From an uncultured Clostridia bacterium (lineage in GTDB: Bacteria; Bacillota; Clostridia; TANB77; CAG-508): DNA of 64,000 bases. Below the pieces are notes generated by a model that worked only from the letters and a program-made list of their open reading frames with translations, ran no database searches and had not been told where the DNA came from. A program made the translations under genes and the position numbers. Location of the stretch: positions 21,328 through 85,327 of the forward strand of contig CASKJV010000008.1 of the NCBI GenBank assembly GCA_949388605.1, given 5' to 3'. Of the stretch, positions 54,651 to 63,700 are shown piece by piece. Each line of letters opens with the position of its first letter. Within the stretch, counting starts at the first letter, position 1.

Positions 54651-55889
54651 ATGGATAATTTTAAATATGATTTTACAGAAGAATATGAAAGAGTTATTGA
54701 TGAAATTTCACAAAAATTTAATTATAAAGATGAATTAAAAGAGATTTTAAAAAGGATTACAAAAGTATCAATTCAAAAAAAGAGTTATGAAGAAAGACAA
54801 GTATTTTATGAAGTGTTAAGGTCAACGCCAATTATTGTAATACCTAGAGATTCAGATATATCAGAAAAAGAATTAATAGAAGAAATGATAGGTGATGTAA
54901 ATCCACATATAGTAGATAAAAATAATATTGATGAAGGAGAATATGATAAAACAATAGCTTCAGGTGCTTTTGTTATGTCACCAGTAATAGATAGAAATTT
55001 AAATATAGTGGGTACAAAAAAATTTATTTATGTAAAAGAATTTGATACTACAAAAGAGATGACAGAAAATGATAAAATGTATTTTGATAAATTTAATACA
55101 GGTATTAATGTACCACATTTAATACATGAGATTGGACACGCATGGGCTTCTCAATTAAATCCATATACAATAAAAAATGGAATACTTACTCAAAGAGTGG
55201 GAACTTCAGAAAATAAATTTAAAATATCTGATTTAGGAAATGGTAAATTTGAAAGTGAAAAAATTTCATCAACAGGAATTTTTATAGAAGAAGGAATAAA
55301 TACAAATTTTGAAGAACAAACAGTTGCAGATTATTTAGATATAAGTTTAGAAGATGCTAAAAAATTATATAAAAATGGAATTCTTATACCTAGCTCATAT
55401 CAACCAGGGATTTCAAATATGATAAGTATTCTATTAGATACACCTTTAAAAAAACATTTAGAGAAATGGAGAATGTTCGGATCTGAAAAATCACTTGAAT
55501 ATTTAAATGATCTTTTTTCAAGAACTAATTTTTATGAAAAAAGAGATAGATTATTTTTTAGAAACGAATTAGTGCAAGAAAATCCAGAAAATAATTTAAT
55601 TATAGCTAGGAATATTTGTTTTAATAATCCTAAATTAGAAGAAAATGAAAAAGAATTATTAAAAAGGATAGAAAAAGATTTTTTTCCAGAAACTGAAGAA
55701 ATGACACCAATGCAAATGTTAGATAATATATTAATGCAACAATATGATGTTAGTGTAAACAAATATCATATTAAAATAGATAATTATAATCAATTCTTAA
55801 ATATTATAGGAAGAGAAGGATATGGAATTATAAAACAAGCTTTTGATATATATGAACAACAAGTAAGTAAAGAAAATGAAGTTAAATAA
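54651..55889 (+). CDS. Putative zincin metallopeptidase (HEIGH motif)
   Basis: A 412-aa protein without signal peptide. The motif LIHEIGHAWAS near residue 160 fits the HExxH zinc-binding helix; a downstream EEGINTNFEEQTVADYL could supply the third ligand Glu. The N-terminal domain is helical, then a beta-rich stretch (IIVIPRDSD, GAFVMSPVIDRNLNIVG) leads into the active-site helix. It does not resemble a named peptidase family I can place. It is the fifth gene of the cluster, preceded by a 97-bp A/T gap; intracellular location suggests processing of a partner or toxin-like role. Confidence 0.65.
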   Translation: MDNFKYDFTEEYERVIDEISQKFNYKDELKEILKRITKVSIQKKSYEERQVFYEVLRSTPIIVIPRDSDISEKELIEEMIGDVNPHIVDKNNIDEGEYDKTIASGAFVMSPVIDRNLNIVGTKKFIYVKEFDTTKEMTENDKMYFDKFNTGINVPHLIHEIGHAWASQLNPYTIKNGILTQRVGTSENKFKISDLGNGKFESEKISSTGIFIEEGINTNFEEQTVADYLDISLEDAKKLYKNGILIPSSYQPGISNMISILLDTPLKKHLEKWRMFGSEKSLEYLNDLFSRTNFYEKRDRLFFRNELVQENPENNLIIARNICFNNPKLEENEKELLKRIEKDFFPETEEMTPMQMLDNILMQQYDVSVNKYHIKIDNYNQFLNIIGREGYGIIKQAFDIYEQQVSKENEVK

Positions 55890-56071
55890 CGAAACTTAAT
55901 TAATTATTAAAAGAATTAATATATTCATAAATGAATACTTTTTACAATTGTATTACAAAATTTTAAAAAATATATGCAGATATAATTTTTTATGATAAAT
56001 TAAAGAAAATAAATCTTTAAACAAATTAAAACAAGTTTTTATATAAAAATACCAAAATAAAAGGAGAAAAA

Positions 56072-57283
56072 ATGAAAAAAACAAACAAAATAATAATAAC
56101 TTTAGTAATAGTAGCAATGTTATTATTAGGAATAGGATATGCAGCAATCCAAAATATAACATTAAATATTGAAGGTACAGCAACAGCAGATCCAAGCCAA
56201 TCAAATTTTAGTGTAAAGTTCACAGGAACACCAAAAGTATCTGATAGCACATATGTAACAGCAGGAATAACAGATGATATAAATGCAACAATAAGTGTAA
56301 ATGGATTAACTCAAAAAGGACAAACAGTAAATGCAGAATATACAGTACAAAACGTAAGTACAGATATATCAGCAGATTTATCTGTAGCAACAACAAATAG
56401 TAATACAGAATATTTTACATTAAAATCAGAACTTGCGAAAACAAGTTTAACAGCAGGAGAAGCAACAACAGTAAAAGTAACAGTAGAATTAACCAAAACA
56501 CCAATAGCAGGAAGTGTAAATTCAACAATAGGAGTTAGATTAACAGCAATGCCAGTAGAGCCAGGAAAAGAAGGAACAAGTGAAGGAATAAATGGATCAT
56601 CACAAACACCAGAAACAAATAATAAAACAACATTAGCAGAAGTGACAAATGCTAATATAGGAGAATACATAGATTTGGGAAATAATATAGTAGGAACAGA
56701 AGCTACAACAGATGATTGGAGAATATTGTATAAAGATGAAGATAAAATATATGCTATATTAGCAGATTATTTGCCAAATAGTACTGGATGTGCAGAAAAT
56801 GCAGAATTAAATGCTGAAGGAACATATGTTGTAAACACATATGTATCTAGAGATAAATTAATAAATGGATTAACACATTTAACAGCATGGAATGTATTAG
56901 CAAATGGAATAGCAGGAGCAACAGTAACAGGTGCACCAACACTAGAATTAGTAATTAATAGCTATAATGCAAAAAATAATACAGATTTAGCATATAATGA
57001 TTCTAATGGTTATCCAACATATGATTACATGACCAGTGATCATGATTTATATACATTAAATCAAACAGAAGAGAATAAATTAATGTGTTATTGGATAGCT
57101 TCATCTTCTGATGAAAATGAGTATTATATTTGGAGTGTTCAAAACGATAATAAAAATCCACAAATAATAGCAATTGGTTATAGTGATGCCTATTCTAGCA
57201 TGGCTGGTGTACGTCCAGTAGTTGCTTTACCAAGTGAGACATCATGTAGTTATACAAAAGGAATTTGGACTATAGAAAATTAA
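56072..57283 (+). CDS. Secreted TasA/camelysin-like protein with DUF6273-like C-terminus
   Basis: A 403-aa exported protein. A long signal/anchor (KIIITLVIVAMLLLGIGYAA) is followed by a TasA-like pattern (LNIEGTATADPSQSNFSVKFTG), a beta-sandwich region to about 175 and a Ser/Thr/Asn linker. The C-terminal domain (215-403; WRILYKDEDKIYAIL, YWIASSSDENEYYIWSV, GVRPVVALPS) has the shape of the DUF6273 surface modules found in gut Clostridia. AAAAGGAGAAAAA precedes the ATG. It closes the cluster, and may be the secreted product of the machine or an unrelated surface protein. Confidence 0.7.
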   Translation: MKKTNKIIITLVIVAMLLLGIGYAAIQNITLNIEGTATADPSQSNFSVKFTGTPKVSDSTYVTAGITDDINATISVNGLTQKGQTVNAEYTVQNVSTDISADLSVATTNSNTEYFTLKSELAKTSLTAGEATTVKVTVELTKTPIAGSVNSTIGVRLTAMPVEPGKEGTSEGINGSSQTPETNNKTTLAEVTNANIGEYIDLGNNIVGTEATTDDWRILYKDEDKIYAILADYLPNSTGCAENAELNAEGTYVVNTYVSRDKLINGLTHLTAWNVLANGIAGATVTGAPTLELVINSYNAKNNTDLAYNDSNGYPTYDYMTSDHDLYTLNQTEENKLMCYWIASSSDENEYYIWSVQNDNKNPQIIAIGYSDAYSSMAGVRPVVALPSETSCSYTKGIWTIEN

Positions 57284-57382
57284 ATATTATTAATAGAAAA
57301 GATATTAAAAATTTAATAATATTTTTAAAAGATAATATTATAGTAGAAAAAGGAATGTAATATGCAAAATATATGAAAGCAA

Positions 57383-57412
57383 TGTAAAAAAATTATTTTC
57401 ACATCTTTTTCT
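57383..57412 (+). other. Hairpin similar to the cluster leader
   Basis: caatgtaaaaaaattattttcacatctttttcttt resembles the leader hairpin at 50232-50261 (about three quarters identical by eye), though its stem is weaker. It stands at the far end of the inserted cluster, so the pair may mark the insertion borders. Confidence 0.4.
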
Positions 57413-57448
57413 TTAATAATAAAAATAATATAAAGGATTTGTAAAAAT

Positions 57449-57484
57449 AAAAAGGGATTTTTATAAAAAAAGCCCTTTTTTTCT
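57449..57484 (+). terminator. Terminator between the cluster and gyrA
   Basis: AAAAGGG-TTTTT pairs with AAAAA-CCCTTTT, followed by seven T. It separates the accessory cluster from gyrA. Confidence 0.75.
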
Positions 57485-57547
57485 TGCTTTTTTAGTTATA
57501 TTTTTATATAATGCAAGTATATAAAAATGGAGAAAAGAGGTTAATTA

Positions 57548-59989
57548 ATGGATAGGCAAGATGAAAAAATAATTGAAAGAAATATTGAAGCAGAAATGAA
57601 AACAGCATATATTGATTATGCAATGAGTGTTATTGTTTCACGTGCTTTACCAGATGTTAGAGATGGTTTGAAACCAGTACATAGAAGAATTCTTTATTCA
57701 ATGCATGAAGATGGAATAACATCAGATAAACCATATAGAAAATGTGCTAATACAGTAGGATCTGTTTTAGGAAGATATCATCCACATGGAGATACATCTG
57801 TATATGACGCTATGGTAAGACTTGCTCAAGATTTTTCAATGAGATATATGTTAATAGATGGACATGGAAATTTCGGATCTATTGATGGTGATGGCGCTGC
57901 AGCAATGAGATATACAGAATCTAGAATGTCAAAGCTAGCAGAACAAATGTTAGTAGATATAGAAAAAAATACTGTAGACTTTATGCCAAATTATGATGAT
58001 AGACTTCAAGAGCCGACAGTTTTACCAGCAAAAATACCAGCATTATTAATAAATGGTTCATCAGGCATTGCAGTAGGTATGGCAACAAATATACCTCCAC
58101 ACAATTTAATAGAAATTATAGATGGAACCATTAAAATCATAGATAATCCAGACGTTACTAGTGAAGAGCTAATGGAAATTATTAAAGGACCAGATTTTCC
58201 AACAGGAGCTCTTATTCTAGGAAAAGAAGGTATAAAAGATGCCTATACTACAGGTAGAGGAAAAATTACAGTAAGAGCGGAAGCTGAAATTGAAGAAATG
58301 TCTGGAAACAAACAAAGAATAATAGTTACATCTCTTCCATATCAAGTAAATAAAGCTAATTTAATAATTAAAATAGACCAATTAGTAAAAGACAGAAAAA
58401 TTGAAGGAATATCAGAAGTTAGAGATGAATCTGATAGAAAAGAAAGAGTTAGAATTGTTATAGAATTAAAAAGAGATGCACGACCACAAGTAATATTAAA
58501 CCAATTATACAAACATACTCAAATGCAAGATACATTTGGTACAATTATGTTAGCTTTAGTAGATGGAGAACCTAGAATATTAACTTTAAAACAATGTTTA
58601 GAAGAATATATTAAGCATAGAAAAGAAGTTATAATAAGAAGAACAAAATTTGATTTAGCTAAAGCAGAAGCGAGAGCACATATATTAGAAGGTTTAATTA
58701 TAGCAATAGATAATATAGATGAAGTAATTAAAATTATTCGTGAATCTTATGATGATGCTAAAGAAAAATTAATGGAAAGATTTACTCTTTCTGAAGTACA
58801 AGCACAAGCAATTCTTGATATGCAATTAAAAAGACTACAAGGATTACAAAGAGAAAAATTAGAAGAAGAATATCAAGAATTAATGAGATTAATAGCATAT
58901 TATAAAGAAATTTTAGCTAGTGAAACATTAGTATATGATATTATAAAAACAGAACTTATTGAAATACGAGATAAATATGGAGATGAAAGATTAACAAAAA
59001 TAGTTCCAGCAGAAGGCGAATTTGAAATAGAAGACTTAATAAAAGAAGAACAAGTTGTTATTACATTAACAAGATATGGATATATTAAAAGATTACCAGT
59101 AGATACTTATAGAAGCCAAAGAAGAGGCGGAAAAGGAATTACAGGTATGACAACAAAAGAAGGAGACTTTGTAAAAACAATATTCTCATCATCTTCACAT
59201 GATACATTATTATTCTTTAGTAATAAAGGAAAAATGTATAGATTACGTGGATTTGAAATTCCAGAAGCTGGAAGAACAGCTAAAGGAACAGCTATTGTTA
59301 ATTTACTAAATCTTGAACCAGGAGAAAAGATATCTGCAGTCATACCAATACAAAATTTTGCTGATGGTAAGTATCTATTAATGGGAACAAAAAATGGATT
59401 AATTAAAAAAACACCATTAAAAGAATATGATTCAAATAGAAAAAATGGATTAATGGGAATTACATTAAAAGATGATGATGAATTAATTGATGTTAGATTA
59501 ACAGATGGTGAAGATAATGTTGTTCTAGTAACAAAGAAGGGTTTAAGTATCACTTTCGACGAAAAAGATGTTAGACCTGTAGGAAGAACAGCTCAAGGTG
59601 TTATTGGAATGAGAATAGATAACAATGATAGTGTTATTGGAATGGAACCAATTATTGTAGGAAGTAATGCTACTTTACTTGCTATTACCGAAAATGGATT
59701 TGGTAAAAGAACAGAACTTGATGAATACAGAGTACAAAATAGAGGTGGAAGAGGAGTTATAACATATAAAGTTACTCCTAAAACAGGTGAGATTGTAGGA
59801 ATCAAGATAGTTTCTGGAGTAGAAGATATAATGCTTTCAACAGATACAGGAACATTAATAAGATTAAATACTGGAGAAATAAGTGTTTTAGGAAGAGCAA
59901 CACAAGGTGTTACTTTAATGAGAACAAACGAAGGTAAAGTTGTTAGTGTTGAAAAGATTGTTGAAGAGGATGAAGATTCTATAATCTAG
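57548..59989 (+). CDS. gyrA: DNA gyrase subunit A
   Basis: An 813-aa GyrA. The winged-helix active site with KCANTVGSVLGRYHPHGDTSVYDAMVRLAQDF and the catalytic Tyr in AAAMRYTESRM are present. The C-terminal pinwheel carries the GyrA box QRRGGKG near residue 527, which separates it from ParC. The quinolone-determining position equal to E. coli Ser83 is Thr (GDT), and the Asp87 equivalent is kept. Six repeats follow (GKMYRLRGFEIPEAGR and similar). It has its own leader after a terminator, unlike the usual gyrB-gyrA operon. Confidence 0.98.
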   Translation: MDRQDEKIIERNIEAEMKTAYIDYAMSVIVSRALPDVRDGLKPVHRRILYSMHEDGITSDKPYRKCANTVGSVLGRYHPHGDTSVYDAMVRLAQDFSMRYMLIDGHGNFGSIDGDGAAAMRYTESRMSKLAEQMLVDIEKNTVDFMPNYDDRLQEPTVLPAKIPALLINGSSGIAVGMATNIPPHNLIEIIDGTIKIIDNPDVTSEELMEIIKGPDFPTGALILGKEGIKDAYTTGRGKITVRAEAEIEEMSGNKQRIIVTSLPYQVNKANLIIKIDQLVKDRKIEGISEVRDESDRKERVRIVIELKRDARPQVILNQLYKHTQMQDTFGTIMLALVDGEPRILTLKQCLEEYIKHRKEVIIRRTKFDLAKAEARAHILEGLIIAIDNIDEVIKIIRESYDDAKEKLMERFTLSEVQAQAILDMQLKRLQGLQREKLEEEYQELMRLIAYYKEILASETLVYDIIKTELIEIRDKYGDERLTKIVPAEGEFEIEDLIKEEQVVITLTRYGYIKRLPVDTYRSQRRGGKGITGMTTKEGDFVKTIFSSSSHDTLLFFSNKGKMYRLRGFEIPEAGRTAKGTAIVNLLNLEPGEKISAVIPIQNFADGKYLLMGTKNGLIKKTPLKEYDSNRKNGLMGITLKDDDELIDVRLTDGEDNVVLVTKKGLSITFDEKDVRPVGRTAQGVIGMRIDNNDSVIGMEPIIVGSNATLLAITENGFGKRTELDEYRVQNRGGRGVITYKVTPKTGEIVGIKIVSGVEDIMLSTDTGTLIRLNTGEISVLGRATQGVTLMRTNEGKVVSVEKIVEEDEDSII

Positions 59990-60019
59990 ATAAAATTAAA
60001 ACTTTATAAATATAAAAAT

Positions 60020-60057
60020 AAAAATTGTTAGACGTTTGTCTAACAATTTTTATTTTA
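60020..60057 (+). terminator. Terminator after gyrA
   Basis: AAAAATTGTTAGAC / GTCTAACAATTTTT around GTTT, followed by ATTTTAT. Confidence 0.85.
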
Positions 60058-60409
60058 TAGTAAAACATTCTAAATTCTATACAATATAAAACTTTTAATA
60101 AACTTTTTACAATTTTATAATATTTCTTTCCTTTATAAATTTTGATATTGTCTTACTTTTTCATTCTATTTAAAGAATATTTAAGTATTACGTAGCTAAG
60201 AATTTGTATATTAGAAAACATATAGTATTATAATAATTAATTTGAAATTTTTATAGTTGTAATAGAAATGATATAAGCTGAAAAGTAAGTATTGCGTAGA
60301 AAAAGTTATAAAAATCCTCTAAAATGTAAAATTGTTTTTATATTCAAACAAAAATTAATGTAGTATAGTAAAATAAGCAAGAATTAGATTAAAAGGAGAA
60401 AAATATACT
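60058..60409. other. Intergenic stretch, leader of the (AC)n ORF
   Basis: AT-rich, no gene recognised. The last part carries a weak promoter-like string (tagtatagt near 60361) and the AAAAGGAG ribosome site of the next ORF. Confidence 0.35.
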
Positions 60410-60563
60410 ATGTTAATGGATGACGAAAGTCTTGTGGCTGTACACACACACACACACACACGGTATTAATCTAATAGATGAAAAAAGAGTAGATAAAATC
60501 TACTCTAATAAGAATGCAAATATTTATATAAATAGACTTTTATTTAGTAAACAAAAATTTTGA
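60410..60563 (+). CDS. Small ORF interrupted by an (AC)10 tract, possibly phase-variable
   Basis: An ATG 11 nt after AAAAGGAG opens MLMDDESLVAV and then runs into the dinucleotide tract (reading HTHTHT). With the present 10 units the frame stops at once (RY, then TAA at 60467). Adding one AC unit (or losing two) would join it to GINLIDEKRVDKIYSNKNAN and on to a TGA at 60561, a 51-aa product; the third phase stops at once. The downstream peptide is not recognised. It precedes the giant surface protein gene by 220 bp. Confidence 0.35.
60442..60461. repeat. (AC)10 dinucleotide microsatellite
   Basis: Ten uninterrupted AC units in an otherwise A/T-dominated region. Pure dinucleotide tracts of this length are rare in bacteria and prone to slippage during replication. 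Confidence 0.95.
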
Positions 60564-60592
60564 AGAACTTGAAGTTTATTAAATAAAGGTCT
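60534..60592. repeat. Inverted repeat upstream of the giant surface protein
   Basis: AGACTTTTATTTAGTAAAC (60534-60552) pairs with GTTTATTAAATAAAGGTCT (60574-60592), one mismatch. The left arm shares cttttatttagta with the dispersed element, so it may be a relic. The rest of 60593-60783 shows nothing else. Confidence 0.6.
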
Positions 60593-60783
60593 AGTTGTTT
60601 TACTATAAAAAATAATATTAAGTATTAAAAAATATGTAAATGTAAAATTAAATTTAATTTAATAAAGAATATATGTTTATAGTAAAAAATTTAAGGAAGA
60701 ATCTACCATGTAAAATTATACTAAAATGATTTATTATAAAATGAGGAGAGCTTATTTAAATTTTTAAGAGAGGTACTATTATT

Positions 60784-63700
60784 ATGGAGAAGAAGTTAAA
60801 ATTTAAATTAAATAAAAAAATAGGAGTTTTTATAATATTGGCAACAATTTTAATTGCAAGTATTATTGGAGTTTTATTTTACAATAAATTTGAATTTAAT
60901 ATTGTAGGAAATGAAAGAGAAGGAGCTAAGGCAGCAGGAGACAATGTAAAAGCTCAGTGGGCGAAGAATGTAGGAGCAGTTGGTCAAAGTAGCTCAATTT
61001 CTTTTATATCAGGACAAACTACTGATGGTAGTTTTATAATAAAGAGAGATAGCAATATAATTAAATATAATAGTAGTGGTACACAACAATGGACAAAAAC
61101 TATTACTGATACAATGAAGGTTGAAGGAACTAGTGATGGAGGAGTAGTAATAGTAGATGATGGTTATATTATTAAATATACTAGTGCTGGAAAAGAGGAA
61201 TGGAAAAGAGCAACACCAAGTGATGGAATGCTTGAAAATCTAAATGTGACAAATGATGGAGGAGTATTAGTAACATTTATGAGTACAGAAATGGCAGGAG
61301 AAATTTATGTACGCAAATACTATTCAGGGGAAATATCATGGACTATTAGTTGTGGAAGATATTCTAGTTTTACTAAAACAATAAGAAGTACGAGTGATGG
61401 TGGCTTTTTTGTAGTATTAGAAGATGGAACAATAATGAGATATGATGAAAGTCATCAATTGAAATATACCAAAAATATAACAGAATTAACAACAGCCAAA
61501 AAAATAATCGCAACAAATGATGGAGGATTTGCAATACTAACTAATAACAATTCTATACGTAAATATACAATTAATGGAACATTATATACTACAAAAACAA
61601 TAAGTGCTACTATAAACGATATAGCTCCAACAAATGATGGAGGATTTATAGTAGGAGGAACATTTGGAAATACTTCTCCATTAGATTTAGGAAATGGAAT
61701 AGTATTAAACAAAAATTCAAGTTATAATGGAGATTCAGATGGAGTTATAATAAAATACAATAGTAGTGGTACAACTCAATGGGCTAAACATTTGGAAGCA
61801 ACTCAATATGGAGATTATATTGACACTGTTACAGAATCATATAGTGATACATATATTGTAGGTGGAAGTTATTACGGTAATGTTAATTTTGGGAATTCAG
61901 TTACTTTAGAAGGAGGAGGAAGTTATCAAACTACAAACATGATAGTTAAATATAATGAAATTTCTCAATATACAATAACATTAAACAATCAAAGTGCAAC
62001 CAGTAGTGGAACAACAGCAATATATGAAGGATATGGAACAGGAATATATTTAGATTCAGCTCAAACAAAAGCAATGACAACATCATCAAATGCAATAACC
62101 AAACCATCAAAAGCATATACATTAACATACAATGCAAATGGAGGAACATGTTCAACATCAAGTAATACAGCAACATACACATTTGGAGGATATTATACAA
62201 GTACAGGAGGAAGTGGAACACAAAGAATAACATCAAGTGGATATCTAGCATCAGGATTTACAAATACAACATATTCAGCAAATACAACATTATATGCAAA
62301 ATGGACAAGTGCAAGTGTGACATTACCAACACCAACAAGAACAGGATATACATTTAATGGATGGTATACAGCAACGTCAGGAGGAACAAAGATAGGAAAT
62401 GCAGGAGCAACATATACACCAACAAGTAGTAGAACAGTATATGCACAATGGACAGTAAACCAATATACAGTCAAATATAATGGAAATGGAAATACAGGAG
62501 GAAGTACAGCAAATAGTACACACACTTATAATGTATCAAGTGCATTAACAAGTAATGGATTTACGAGAGCATATACATTAACATATAATGCAAATGGGGG
62601 AACATGCTCAACATCAAGTAATACAGCAACATATAGTTTTAAAAACTGGAATACAAATGCAAATGGAACAGGAACAAGTTATTTAAATAATGCCTCAGTG
62701 TCAACATTAACATCAACTAATAATGGAACAGTTAATTTATATGCCCAATGGAATTCAGCAAGTGTAACTCTACCAACGCCAACAAGAACAGGATATACAT
62801 TTAACGGATGGTATACAGCAACATCAGGTGGAACAAAAGTAGGAAATGCAGGAGCAACATATACACCAACAAGTAGTACAACAGTATATGCGCAATGGAC
62901 AGCAAACCAATATACAGTCAAATATAATGGAAATGGAAATACAGGAGGAAGTACAGCAAATAGTACACACACTTATAATGTATCAAGTGCATTAACAAGT
63001 AATGGATTTACGAGAGCATATACATTAACATATAATGCAAATGGGGGAACATGCTCAACATCAAGTAATACAGCAACATATAGTTTTAAAAACTGGAATA
63101 CAAATGCAAATGGAACAGGAACAAGTTATTTAAATAATGCCTCAGTGTCAACATTAACATCAACTAATAATGGAACAGTTAATTTATATGCCCAATGGAA
63201 TTCAGCAAGTGTAACTCTACCAACGCCAACAAGAACAGGATATACATTTAACGGATGGTATACAGCAACATCAGGTGGAACAAAAGTAGGAAATGCAGGA
63301 GCAACATATACACCAACAAGCAATACAACAATATATGCACAATGGACAGCAAACAAATATCCATATACAGTAAAATATTTAGAAGAAGGAACAAATAAAG
63401 TATTAGCAACAGAAAAAGCAGGAGCCAATACAAATTTTGGAACTAGTATTACAGAAAACGCAATAAACATAGATGGATATAATAAAGTAAGTCCTACAAG
63501 TCAAAGCATAACAATAGGAGTAGAAGGAAATGTAATAACATTCTATTATACAAAAAGAACAGACTTAAGTTACACAGTAAATTATTTAGAAAAGAATAGC
63601 AATAAAGTTTTAAAAAGTGCAAAAACAATAACAAATCAAGAATTTGAAAAAGAAATAATAGCAAGTAGCGAAGTAGCAGAAATAGACGGATATAATTTTG

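Noticed and set aside
50187-57484. Accessory cluster as a complete integrative conjugative element
   Set aside because: No integrase, relaxase, coupling protein, VirB6-like polytopic protein or attachment repeats could be found; only ATPases and small partners are present.
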